Shown: positions 45,125 through 56,790 of the stretch, one piece after another
Layout: every line of letters begins with the position of its first letter
Numbering within the stretch: the stretch's first letter is position 1
Origin: Emydura subglobosa
Lineage: Eukaryota; Chordata; Testudines; Chelidae
Length of the DNA: 64,000 nt
Assembly (NCBI GenBank): GCA_007922225.1
Contig: ML679961.1
Span: 2,896,960 to 2,960,959 of the forward strand
Direction: 5' to 3'
Translations under genes and position numbers: made by a program
The notes under the pieces: generated by a model
Told to the model about the DNA's origin: nothing
Database searches by the model: none
Seen by the model: only the letters and a program-made list of their open reading frames with translations

Positions 45125-46916
45125 GGGTTCTGAAAAGATCTCTGCTTCCTCAGGTAGGAGGCAGTTGTTTCTCAGCTCAGGTCTTCAGCTGGGTACCTGG
45201 AGAAAGAAGTGCGACTCCTATGGGGGATTTGGGAAGCATGGAACAGGCTGGCACAGGACGGCTTGAAGAAAGGAAGATGCAGGTCACAGCAGTAGAGAAA
45301 ACCCTGTATTGCACGGTCACACCAGATACGCACGTTCTCAGCGGGCAAAAGCGTGCAAGGAAACAACAGCCCGTCGTGTGTTAGCACATCGAAGCACGAC
45401 AAACTAAGCCCGGGAACTGGTCGTGGGGCACAACCACGTGTGGAGTCTAACGAGGCCGCTGAGCGTCTGCAAAGCCCAGCACAGCTAGGGGCAACAGCTA
45501 TCACTTCCCTAACACGGCAGCAGCAGGCAGGCACGGGGAGCAGTCCAGGAGCTCTGACAGAGGCACACGAGCCATCGCAGGAGCACAGGTGGCAAGAAGC
45601 AATGGCTGTCAACACGAGGCTGCTTGCTTCAGGGCGCCCTGCCTGAGAGATGGAGCATGGTGCGGCCCCATGCCAGGACATGCTCCCCTGGCTGGGAGCT
45701 GCTCCCGCACCCCGTTGGGGTCCTGCATCTGGAAGCTCTGCTGTCTGTGGTCAGGCACAACGTTTGACTCGGCCCGAGAACACCCCCCTTCCCTCTCTCC
45801 CCCAGGCTCTCGTGGCTCTTCCCTCCGGCAGGACTTGGGGCCCCTCCAAAGCCCACAGCAGCCAATGGCTACCTTGAGCAGGCCCTGCCGGTTCTGCCGT
45901 CTCACACACTTGCCCCGCATCCTCTGCCTGGCTTGGCTCGGTCTCCACTCACAGGGGTAGGGAGTGTGACTCTTCAATGATGTCGCACGCGCCCCGGCTT
46001 CACGTGGCCTTCTGCCAGCTGCTTACTTCAGCGGAGGGTCAGGTGCAACCTCCAGCTACAGGCCTACGCAGCCACCAGCAACTGTTCCAACCGTCTGAAC
46101 CTTTTCCCAGGCGAGGCGCTGTGCAAGCCTTTCCGTAGGGAGCTCAGAGCTTTCCGCAATCGTCAGGCTGGTCTTACCAAGTGCCATCCAGCTTCGCTGG
46201 ACAGCGTTCACCCTGCCCAGGGCATCCTGCTGCCAGACACGTGCAGAACAGAGCAGGGCTCCTTCCGTGCTGCGGCTGTCACTGCAGGCAGCTGCATGCT
46301 GCAATGCTGATCTCCTGCAAAAAAAACACATCCGCTTTCAGCTCTCTCCACCGCCCCTGTCCGGAGCAGACGTCATAGCATATTGAGAAGCAGCTCCTCA
46401 TTGGGCCATTTAACTCTGAAGGGCCTCTTGCAGTAATCTCAGTCCTGGCGTGTTTCTCCTGGCCACTCTTATTACGGAGAGGCTTGGGTAGAAGAATTAA
46501 GGAGCCAGTTGATCCCTTCTCTGTTGCTCAAACTGGATGCAAAAGGTGACAGTGGCCTCACACAGCTTTCCAGGGTCTGGGGTGGCACCTAGAGCCACAG
46601 ACAAAGCTGCTGGGGAAAATGTGTGCCTCCGATCCCCTTGGGCAGCTGCAGAAGTAATGCATAGTGCACAGCCGAAGCCTGTGGCGTGGACTGGGCCACA
46701 AGAAGAGGGCAAGGCTGTAATCTGTCAAAGAACTGACCAGAGAGACGCACCTCACTCCCTTACGTGAAGGTCTCAAGTTAGTCCCGGGACGGCAGCCAGC
46801 CCCCCGTGACTTCATCTCCTCTTCCCCAGCCAAGTCAAGCTCCTCTGCTGCAAAGCCACCAGCTGTCTCTCTACCCCCTTTCTATGGTTATTAAATTCAA
46901 ACATGCAACAACAACG
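45125..46916. other. Unassigned GC-rich sequence
   Basis: Frames up to 169 codons exist on both strands (for example 45172-45681 minus and 45589-45960 plus) and overlap each other. They show no domain, so I treat them as compositional. Confidence 0.35.
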
Positions 46917-47003
46917 CTGAGGTTAGTCCTGCTTTGAGCAGGGGGTTGGACTAGATACCTCCTGAGGTCCCTTCCAACTCTAATATTCTATGATTCTATG
47001 AGC
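46917..47003 (+). mobile_element. CR1 LINE terminal tail
   Basis: GCTGAGGTTAGTCCTGCTTT through GGACTAGATACCTCCTGAGG to ATTCTATGATTCTATGAG. Nearly identical to the end of the 24.9-26.0 kb copy, so probably young, but cut to about 87 bp. Confidence 0.92.
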
Positions 47004-47009
47004 ATGCAG

Positions 47010-47662
47010 TGTCACCACAACCAGCTCAGTCGGATGATTTAACCACAGATCATTAGTCAATGTTTAATGCAGCGCCTTAATAAGACAGGAGGAAAGTGTA
47101 TTTACCAGCCCTTGTGAATGGTGAAGAGGTGGGTCCATCTCCTTCCTCTGTGCTTGATGGAAAGCTGGCAGTATTCATACCCCATCCTACACCTCAAAAC
47201 CCTTTCCTTTTATAGGGTGCAAAATTCCTTTAAAGAGGGAAAATTCCTTCCCCACGATTATCGTCACTAGATGTTCAGTTTGTGATCTCATTTTCCCTAA
47301 CTACTTATGGAATTCCTTTTATGGTATCTCAGTTTACCTGCCTGATAGACTAAAGGGATTTCTAACCCAGTCATTTTTACTGACAGCTGTGTCAACTGAC
47401 AGTTCTTAATGACTTACAAACCTCTGTCAAGGGGTCATTGTTTCATTCACCCCAGGAAACATCTACAACAAGTCCCCCTTATCACTCACAGAACGTAACT
47501 GGATCATCAGCACCCCTTATCAGCTCCTCGGTCTTGTTTATTAGAACATGCTTCTGTAGTTTTAAGGCGTTCCTTTCCTGTGTGGGACCTCACAGACGGA
47601 GGAGCAGGGGTAACTAGGTACCACCCAAGACTTAATTATTAGATTCCTGAGCACGGGTCACA
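47010..47662 (-). mobile_element. Possible solo LTR on the minus strand
   Basis: On the minus strand it would start TGTGACCCGTGCTC and end GGTTGTGGTGACA, giving TG...CA ends with a short terminal inversion. It has a TATA box and, about 150 bp later, ATTAAA as a possible polyadenylation signal. It is 653 bp long. The left end lies 7 bp from a CR1 tail. No target duplication is visible and no second copy lies in the window, so the call is tentative. Confidence 0.4.
47208..47214 (-). promoter_or_regulatory. TATA box of the possible minus-strand LTR
   Basis: TTTTATA on the + strand gives TATAAAA followed by GGAAAGGG on the minus strand. Confidence 0.4.
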
Positions 47663-50601
47663 CGTTAATCAGTGTAAGGAGAAATACTCTGCGGCTTTCG
47701 AATCCACACACATTTCTGGCTGATACCACGAGGATTCGGGGAGCGTCACCACAGTACAAAGACCTATCAGAGTTTAACAGATGAAAAGCACAAAACGGTT
47801 CATATCGACAAACACTCGTTTTGTTCCCTTTGCTCAGCACAGGCCAGAGGTTTAAAGCATTGTGGAGAGGACCCCATCCTCAGCAGAAATTCAGAGTGAC
47901 GTATGTGCCCCCTTCCCCACTTGTGCCCAAGCCAAAACATCCCCCCGGAATCACACCGCCCTCTGGCCTCAATGCCCCCAACCTTTGCCAGGGTCTCTGG
48001 CTGTTTCTGCTGGTGGGGGCCATAAGAAGCCACAGCCTCTTTGCCCAGCTGGCTGCTGACTTCGCCGCTATGCTGCTGTCAGGGCGGCACCGGAGCTGTG
48101 ACAGTGGGCGAAGCAGCCCCCAGCCACTTTCCAGCTTGGTGCAGCAGGAGTCAGAAGGTGGGAAAAGAGCAGCTGCCTCCCTACACAGACCTTAGGAGAT
48201 TAAAGCACCGCTGGGCTCCTGCAGGAACGGGGCTGAAGAGCCCACAACCGGGGAAATACAGCAACGCCCACACCTGGCTGGTGCTGAGCGACCCTTTTGA
48301 GCCGAGGCCGTGTCATTGAGAGGAGACAGTGCCTCAAACCTACGGGTGTAAAGATGGAGACAAGCGGTCGTCTGTTCCTCAAAAGCCATTGCCCTGGCGG
48401 ACGCTTCTTTCCAGGGGAGCCTTCTCAGCTGGCAAGCAGCGACACATCAGGGATTTCAGAACTAGTTTGTCTAAGGTTCACCTCCCAGAAATAGGTTGGC
48501 CAAATCTCTCCAAAATTGTCCACTAGCCACAGACGCAAAGCGGAAAGCACTAAGGGCCCCAAAACAGGCTGATAATGGCTGACACATCTCACCTTAACTA
48601 TGGAGAATCTGACACTTCTCCCCAATATTGTTAGACGGCTGGTTTCCGTCTCACTCCCAGCTGCAAAATCCCCTGTGTTTAGCCCTATTAAACTAGTACC
48701 TTTCAAAAACACAAAGGCTCGCTCGCTTTTGCCTGCCACGGCAGGTTCCCATTTCGAAGCAAGATTTAGACAGCTAATGCCCGCCTATGGTTTTTTTTTT
48801 TAACATAATCTCCTTCTCATATATATTTTTCAGCTGCAGATTGCCAGCTAATCCACAGAGAGTTAAATTCAGAGCTTTAAAGTAGTCCAGAGCTTCCTAT
48901 CTCCAATTCTGACACAGCCAAAGCCACCAGGTTGGGCATAACATTTCCATCACCTCATCCTCCCGTTGCCAAAAAAAAAAAAAGTGGGAGTCCATTTGCC
49001 CGAGGGACCACACGGATCAGTTCGTCTGAGTGATCACGCTGGAGCCAAAGTTACCAAAGCACAGAGGAGATGACGTCAAGAAATACGCATGTTCTACAGT
49101 CAGGGGGTAAATCCACCAGACAGGAAGCCTGACACTTTCTTACCTCTTCCCTAATCACAGCCTGAAACAAGAGACTCCAACCAGTAGCTCTATGATCATG
49201 AGGTGCATCTCCACTCCCCCTGCGTGCCTTTTGCACTGAAGAGACTAGCTTTGAATTCCCAGCTCACCCTCAGCGATCAGAGCTAAACACCTGCCAGTTC
49301 TCACACACCAGCACAACACAGCCCCACCTCAAAGGGAGCTCTGGGAGGATCTGTCTCCCAGGACAGCACAGAGTCTGCAGAGACTGGGAGAATGCTAATT
49401 CCCTCCTCACCACTCATAAGCAATTGGACCCGGACTAGACCCCGTCCATCTCTCAACACCGTCGTCCAAGTACACTTTCTTGCCATTCCAAGTCCTGCCT
49501 GGACATCTTGGTGACTATACAGACTGTTTATACGGATGTAGGGAGGAAATGGGCTCCGGGTGTGGAAACTGCAATTGCTTAGAGGAGTTGTGAGACTATC
49601 AGCTGTAAAAGAGATCATTGTTTATATTGTAATGTGTTTATATTGGTCTCCCCTGAGGGCAGAGCCGTTCAGCAGAGACAGCTCATCCATTTCTTTTCAA
49701 CGCTCTTGCTTTATTGTCCTGTGTGTGACTTGGAAAGATCATTTAAGTGTTGCAGAATCTATCTGCAATGTGGAAAAGAATGAAATTCACTTACATGCTG
49801 GCGCTGGGAGCACCTGAGCGGGTTTGGTTTGGAGACGCTGTCAAAGATTTGAGGCCTATCTCTAACCTTACAGTGTAATCAAGGGCTGTTCAGATCAAGG
49901 CTATGACACAATAACCTACTTCCAAAGTGGGCATTAGGGGCCAAATTCATTGCTCTCCAAAGCTGAGACCATTCCATTGCTACAAGAGGGTGGCACCTTC
50001 TTACAGTAGCAGTGCTTCCAACCAACACACCTTTAAAAATCTGTGACAAAACAGGAACTTGTAGACCTCACCTTCCTTCTCAGAAAAATTCTAAGCGGTT
50101 GTAAGATATTACAGTGATGGACACTATGGAAAAACATCAAAATGTCAGCTAGAAGATTCCCTTCGTCATGATTTCAGTTTGGTAAGTCCCAATCTTATGC
50201 ATAGAGCTGGTCAGAAAACAGAATTTCAGATGTCAGACTTTACCATGAAATCAAATTTCCAACATATTTCCTTTCCGACACATCAGAATGACCTTACTGA
50301 AACCTTTCATGGTGATAAGGCTGAAACATTTCTTCTCAGCATCATCATTTCAATGAGTAGAACAGAAGCTTTTGACTTTAAAGTAACAAAAGTCAAAGTC
50401 AAACAAAACTTTATCAAGACATTTTCATACTTCGCTGTCAAAAATTCCAACAGTGTTGAGGTGTTCCCACAAAACATTACAATTTCATCAAACTGCTCCA
50501 GCAGAAAATTTTCAGCCAGATCTACTTACGGGTTTACACGTCAAAATTGTACAGAATCTCAAATTCAGAACCTGCAGTGAGGTCTAGGAGCCGTAAGGAT
50601 G
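47663..50601. other. Unique non-coding sequence
   Basis: Short A-runs near 48972 and a T-run near 48790. The 133-codon frame at 50179-50580 lies in AT-rich DNA and has no recognisable domain. No gene supported. Confidence 0.4.
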
Positions 50602-51010
50602 TGTCACAGTCAGAACATGGGCAGCCGGACCTAGTGGTCAGAGCCAGGGTCTACTGTCATGAGACAGGAGTCAAGTTGGCTGAATCAGGATACCAGAAGA
50701 TCAGAAGCAGGAGACAAACGTGAGAGCAGAACCATGAATCGGTAACCAAAGTCAAGCCAGGTCATAATACCAAGAGGTCAGAGGCAGGAGACAAACTAGA
50801 GATCAGAACCACAAGTCAGGCACCAGCAGTTGCAAGAGCAAGGGGTGGATCCCAGTTGCATGGACATCTTCCTGGTCCTGTGCTGGGTTTAAATAAAAGC
50901 TGTGAACCAATCAGGATTCCCAGCATTCTGCCAATCAGGTTCCAGGATTGGGGTCCTCTGCTGGAGGTTCAGCTTCTACCCTAGCACCTGTTAACAAGTT
51001 CCTGGTGACA
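50602..51010 (+). mobile_element. Possible short LTR with an internal 76-bp direct repeat
   Basis: Begins TGTCACAGTCAG and ends CCTGGTGACA, a short terminal inversion of TG...CA type. Inside, 50690-50765 and 50766-50835 are diverged direct repeats sharing AGCAGGAGACAAAC / GGCAGGAGACAAAC. A TTTAAATAAAAG block near 50889-50900 could serve as promoter or polyadenylation signal. 409 bp. No target duplication found, so the element type is provisional. Confidence 0.4.
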
Positions 51011-52982
51011 GGTTAGCATATCCTCATGCTTCAGAGTTTTGTAGACACGGGTTCAGGCCCCCCGGGCCATAAGAAAGAGGTGCCTCCCGAAAGGGCAAAA
51101 CAAGAAATGGATGTCATCCTGAGCGAAGTGCTCAGCCAAAACCACTACTAAAGGGCTGCAGAACTTTCTGATCCCAGCAGCTCTCATCCCCCCTGCAAGT
51201 CTTCATTCTCAAAGGCAGCTAACTCTGGTGAAAGCTGCAAGTTCTCAGCACCCAGGCACCCAGTTCTGGCCAAGCTTTTAACATATTACTTTTAAGCAAA
51301 AATAATTCAAAGTTTCTGTTTCTCATTCAAACCTTGTTTGTCTTAGCCCTCTCCTGCTTTGCCCGTGTTTTAATGTAAATTGCATGTGATTATGCAAACA
51401 AGATCTAATTAGGTTGATTGATATTGTCATCCCCACAAAACACAGGACTTCTCTCAAATCCCGTCAAAATAAGCAGCACCATTGTTGTTTCAAGCGTGTT
51501 CTTTGGGGACTTTTATTTTGCATTATTGTTTCAGGGTGTGTGTTTGCGGCTTGCTCTGCACTGAGCTGGGACATTTTAATCACAGCTTTCACTGATGGGT
51601 GCTAATAATATCGAGGTTTTTCAAGCTGGCTTTGACATACCGCGGTAGCGGTTTTTTGTCTTGGTGCACCACGCTTGCACAAAGAGGGGCAGTAACTGCA
51701 TTACTGTCAGCCTGCAGCTAGCGACCACAAGCACACCAGGAGCAGGAGCCTGCTGCCCTGTTGTACATTTATCTTTGCTTAAAAAAGAATCCACGGAGGG
51801 CACAGGAGAGCATCAGTCTTGGTCTCAGCTGGGCCATCCGGAGCTGGCAGCGCTCCAACGTCAGATCATAAACCCTTTGGCAATGTAATACCTTGGCTTT
51901 GTGTGGGGAGAGGGGGGGGCAAGATGCCCTCTATTGTCTGGATCCAAGAGAGGGTAAAGAACCTACTACTACTAACAGTTAGAGGAGAACTCTGTTAACT
52001 CTTTTGAATAACAGAGGCCTGGGGTTTTTAACCAGAATTTCTGTTTCACATGTGTGTGCAAGAGAGATTTATCAAGTAGTTGTGTCTGGCTATTGCACAA
52101 GGACTAGTTAGAGCAGGAGGGAGCAGCCCAGCCAGCAACATCCCCTGCAGGGCCTCAGAGAGGCCATCTTGGATCCTAGAGGTGTTCTTCATCCACCCTG
52201 TCTTCCTCAGTTGGAGGGAGAGTTCTGTGATGCCAGGGCCCAACAGCAGGAGGGAAGCGCAGGTGAAAGTTGTGTTGCCATTCTGACCTGGGGAAAGTGA
52301 TCCCCTGAGCGCCGCTGGTGCTTTACACCCTCTGGGAGAATCAGGCCCCCGGTTTAGGAAACGTGCTGCTGTAATATGCACACACGCCGTGCTGTCCCAC
52401 GCCACCCGTATTGCATTCCTTGCAGAGTATATCGGTCCGGAGCTGGCACTGAGCTCCTAACATCTCCTCTCTTCCTTCTGCTCATGGACTGCTCCATAGC
52501 CCCCAGCAGTGAGCCAAGTCACAAAGGGAAGGTGTGTGGAACAAGGGCATCAGTCGGAGGAAAGGATCATTACGTCATCTCCATACTGAGAAGCCACAAG
52601 TGACAAATCTCTCACCTCCGGCTCCTGCACTGCCTGGCAGCTTGCCTGCGAAGCTGGGAGTAGCAAAAGAGAGACAATTGGCTGGCAGAAGCTGTAAGAA
52701 GCCAGTGAAATGAGGCACAGGTTATAAACAATTGCATATGCTATGTTTATCAAGGGCCATTGGCCATGTCAGCCGGACAACTCCAGCAAGAGGGAAATAA
52801 CGGTCTCCCCCAATGAACTGGGACCGATGTTGGCCGTGCATGAGTAAGGGACGTCATCCTGCTATGTAACTAAAATATACCCCAAAGCCAGCCCCCAGTT
52901 ATGGCAGGGACCGTTCTTCCAGGGCAAAATCCTGTCTCTCCCATGGGCCCCCTTGTGTGAGCAGGCTGATGTGGGGCAGCAG
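51011..52982. other. Unique non-coding sequence
   Basis: A G-run near 51910. Short frames, none with a domain. Nothing recognised. Confidence 0.4.
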
Positions 52983-53534
52983 TGGAACTTGCCAGCAGAC
53001 TGAGGGAAGTGATTATTCCCTTTATTCAGCATTGGTGAGGCCACATTTGGAGTATTGTGTCCAGTTTTGTGGCCTCCACTACAGAAAAGATGTGGAGAAG
53101 TTGGAAAGAGTCCAGTGGAGGTCAACAAAAATTATTAGGGAGCTGGAGCACATGAGTGATGAGGAGAGGCTGAAGGAACCAGGCTTGTTTAGTCTGCAGA
53201 AGAGGAGAGTGAGGGGGGATTTGGTAGCAGCCTTTAACTACCTGAAAGGGGGTTCCAGAGAGGATGGAGCTAGGCTGTTCTCAATGGCAGTAGATGACAG
53301 AACTAGGAGCAATGGTCTCAAGTCGCAGGGTGGGAGGTCTAGTTTGGATATTAGGAAAAAGTTTTTCACTAGGAGAGTGGCGAAGCACTGGAATGGGTAA
53401 CCTAGGGAGGTGGTGGAATCTCCATCCGGAGGGTTTTTAAAGCCCAGCTTGACAAAGCCCTGGCTGGGATGGTTGAGTTGGGGTTGGCCCTGCTTTGAGC
53501 AGGGGGTTGGGCTAGATGACCGCCTAAGGGTCCT
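52983..53534 (+). mobile_element. CR1 LINE, RT C-terminus and partial 3' UTR
   Basis: An open frame to 53400 reads [40 protein letters not shown] and [17 protein letters not shown], then a stop in place of the usual LP. The 3' UTR is present through GGGCTAGATGACCGCC, but the element stops abruptly before the octamer tail, at the junction with an inverted CR1. About 90% similar by eye to the 25.4-25.9 kb copy, so fairly young. Confidence 0.92.
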
Positions 53535-54484
53535 TCCTCCAGATCATTAATGAAGATGTTGAACAAAACCAGCCCCAGCACCAACCCCTGGGGCACTCCG
53601 CTTGTTACCAGCTGCCAGTTAGACATGGAGCATTGATCACTACTCGTTGAGCCCAATGATCTAGCCAGCTTTCTATCCATTTTATAGTCCATTCATCCAA
53701 CCCATACTTCTGTAACGTGCTGATAAGAATACAGTGGGAGACCATATCAAAGCCTTGCTAAAGTCAAGGTATATCACATCCACCGCTTTCCACACATCCA
53801 CAGAACCAGTCATCTCATCATAGAAGGCAATCAGGTTGGTCAGGCATGACTTGACCCTGGTGAATCCATGCTGACTTTTCCTGATCACCTTCCTCTCCTC
53901 CAAGTGCTTCAAATGGATTCCTTGAAGACTTGCTCCATGATTTTTCATGAGGATTGAAGTGAGGCTGACTGGTCTGTAGTTCCCCAGATCCTCTTTCTTC
54001 CCTTTTTTAAAGACGGGCACCATATTTGCCTTTGTCCAATTGTTTGGGACCTCCCCCGATAGCCACGAATTTTCAAAGATAATGGCCAATGGCTCTGCAA
54101 TCACATCAGCCAACTCCCTCAGCTTCCTCGGATACATTGCATCAGGCCACATGGACTTGTGAATGTCTAGATTTTCTAGAGAGTCCTGAACCTGGTTTTT
54201 CAGCACTGAGGGGTGCCCATATTGTACTACCCAGCGCTGTCATCTAGTAGCTGACCTTTTCTGTCAAGACAGAGGCAAAAAAAGCATTGAGAGATTCAAC
54301 TTTTTCCACATGATCTGTCACTGTGCTGCTTCCCCCATTCTGTAAGGGGCCCACACTTCCCGTGACCTTCTTCTTGTTGCTAACGTACCCATAGAAACCC
54401 TTCTTGTTACTTTTCATGTCTCTTGCTAGCTGCAACTCCAATTGTGCTTCAGCCTTCCTGATTTCACCCCTGCATGCTCTCAGG
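53535..54484 (-). mobile_element. CR1 LINE, linker and first half of RT, inverted
   Basis: Minus strand. It runs from the pre-RT linker (GEIRKAEAQLELQLARDMKS, VESLNAFFASVLTEK) into the RT domain: LDIHKSMWPDAMYPRKLREL, KANMVPVFKKGKKEDLGNYR, QHGFTRVKSCLTNLIAFYDE and YLDFSKAL near 53760. It breaks off at FNIFINDLE, next to the + strand CR1. A frame at 53682-54206 stays open for 174 codons. The part with the catalytic FADD is missing. Confidence 0.92.
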
Positions 54485-54740
54485 TCAATAGCATCTGGTG
54501 CTGGTGACTTCTTACTGTTTAATTTATCAATTTGTTCCAAAACCTCCACTACTGACATCTCAATCTGGGACAGTTCCTCAGATTTGTCACCTAAAAAGAA
54601 TGGCTTAGGTGCAGAGATCTCCCCACATCCTGGCAGTGAAGACCGATACAAAGAATTCATTTAACTTCTCCTCAATGCCCTTGTCTTCCTAGAGTGCTCC
54701 TTTCCCTACTATGCGAGGTGAGCTCTGCAGTAAGTGTGGC
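54485..54740 (-). mobile_element. Second inverted CR1 piece, fused in frame
   Basis: Minus strand. It carries the end of another CR1 subfamily's linker (FLGDKSEELSQIEMSVVEVL, EQIDKLNSKKSPAPDAID), which is the start of its RT domain. It then switches at about 54484 to an upstream part of the linker of the neighbouring copy. The switch happens to keep one open frame (54244-54660, 138 codons), producing a chimeric and non-functional order of segments. Confidence 0.75.
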
Positions 54741-54783
54741 AGGGGAAGGGTTAAAGCTCCACCCTTGCCCCACCCCCTCTGGA

Positions 54784-54793
54784 NNNNNNNNNN
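54784..54793. other. Assembly gap (10 N)
   Basis: Ten undetermined bases just after a CR1 boundary. Sequence joins on both sides should be treated with caution. Confidence 0.99.
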
Positions 54794-56539
54794 AATACAC
54801 CCTCAGAACCACTTACTTTCCCAAGTGCGGAATTAGGTGCCACTCACCTGGGACCGACCGGAGGGGTATGCGAGGTGGAGCCAGTGAAAGACACCTGTCA
54901 ACTCCCTTTTAACAGGGGCCCTCAAGGGCCAGTGCGGCCCCACAAAGCAGGTGGCGCTGGCCTTTGAGTGGGCAGAACTCAAGCAGATGGGAGAGCAGGT
55001 CCCAAGAGATTCTCTGGAGTTCTGGTGAGAGCGAAAGCTGCTCTGAATTGGTAGAACCACCGGGGAATGATTGCAATGGGAGACAGAAGGAGAAAACGAC
55101 ATGGAGCAATTTCCAAGTTTCTAAGACATCTACTAGCCGAGGCAGTATTGACAGCTGCCTCTCCACACAGGCCAGGTCCATGTACAACACGCGGAGAGGA
55201 AGCACAGCATGGATGGGAGCAGCAGGTGCTAATCTTCTTGCTCCTGACCTTTTTCCGGGCAAGTACTGTTCATCCTTTGGCACGGGAATTGTTTGTCAAG
55301 CCTTGGCTACGTCTCCTATGTGATTTATGGCCTATTCTGCATTCTAATAAGCATGGCTGAAATTTAGAAACATTTCCGAAAGGTACTACTTTCCAGATCT
55401 ACTGCAGCAGAGCTAAAGAGAGCTTGGAGAAGCATGGCGACTCTGAACCAATCTGGAGTGTCAGGCCAGAAGTCTGGGAGGATAGCTGAGGGCAGATAAG
55501 CCTATGTTCAGGTCATGCAGAACACAGAATATGTCTGGAAAAAAAAGAGAGGCACTCAGCAACCTCTGCATGTTGTAGACACAGTAGTTTAAAAAGTATG
55601 GGGCAAAGCATGGGAGATATAGAACTTAAAACACACTTACATTCTCTTACTTAATTTTTCTTAGTATCAATGAAGAGAGAAGAGTGAGTGTGGGCTCAGA
55701 TGCAATAGGAAGCAAAGCGCTCATGCAACTGTGTTCAGAATGCAAGAGCTGTCGCATGACTCCAAACCACAAACCTGTAGGGAAGTTGTGAGCCTCATCG
55801 GAATTAATTATCCAGTAATGAACAACAAGAATTAAAATGCTTAAAGCTCTTTATACATTTTGCAAGAAACGTGTTAAACGGAAGAAGCAAAGGTGGTTAG
55901 CGATGTCCCTCTGAATTACAACTGCTTAAGTATGAAAACTTTGGCTTTGATCTCGTTAATTCCGATTGCAAACAAAACAGGGCTTTTGCTGATTTTTTTC
56001 CTGTAAAAGATCAAACTGTGCCCTGCACCTCACAATTAAACACTTTTTTCCCCGAACACCGGAACCTTTAAACTTCCATTTGAAATGCAAGCATCGGACG
56101 CATATTAATCAGGGTTTAATCTGAGCCTAACATTTTTACAGTGATTCATCAAGAACATATTTCACTTGTTTAAACGCTGCTGGAAAGTAACAAAGCAGGA
56201 GAATGTTGAGTCCGGTGCATAGGATCCCAGTCCGATTCCACTTTTCTAGTCAATCAAATAATGTTGTGATATATATTTGGGAAATAAGAAAAACACAGCA
56301 TTAAAAATGCCATTCTGTACATGTGTTTTTTCTGTACGTTTTAATTATATGAGAGGCAGTTTGTGCCGTTACAGTCATGCCCGTGTCAGCACTTTCATAA
56401 ATTAACAGTCATCGATGAAAATGTCCCAGTATAAGAACTATATAGAGCCTCAGTCAGGAAATTAATCCAGATCGTTTATTTTAAAAAAAGTCCAGCAAAA
56501 CAATCAGTTGGACCTTTTTTAGGTGACTGGGATTAAAAA
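54794..56539. other. Unique non-coding sequence
   Basis: GC-rich to about 55300, then AT-rich. Overlapping frames near 54909-55360 on both strands look fortuitous. AGCAGGTGGCGCTGG at 54946-54960 resembles a CTCF core. Confidence 0.4.
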
Positions 56540-56790
56540 AACAGAAGTGTATTGGTTTGTCTCATAGAGGTTAAGACCAAAAGGAACAATTAGATCATCC
56601 AGCTTGACCCCCTGTATATCACAGTTATTAAACCTCACCCAGTTACATCTGTATTGAGTCCAATAACTTGTGTTTGACAAAAGCATCTTCCACAAAGGCA
56701 TCCAGTTTATATTTGAAGACTTCAAGAGATGGAGAATCCATCACTTCCCATGATAGTTTGTTCCAGGAATTCATGAAGCAACATTAGGAT
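56540..56790 (-). mobile_element. CR1-like LINE 3' end, old
   Basis: The + strand shows TCATAGAGGTTAAGACCAAA, AGGAACAATTAGATCATCCA, GAGTCCAATAACTTGTGTTT and GGAGAATCCATCACTTCCC, the antisense 3' end of an older CR1 subfamily distinct from the octamer-tailed copies. About 250 bp, non-coding in this state. Confidence 0.75.

Noticed and set aside
45172..45681. 169-codon cysteine-rich frame on the minus strand
   Set aside because: Cysteine spacing fits no known domain, and a comparable frame exists on the other strand. Treated as compositional.
48820..48850. Splice-acceptor-like TTTTTCAG site
   Set aside because: No open frame with coding character follows it, and such pyrimidine-AG strings are common in AT-rich DNA.
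52983..54740. Twin-priming inversion of a single CR1
   Set aside because: Twin priming places the inverted 5' part before the 3' part. Here the 3' part comes first, so the geometry is wrong.
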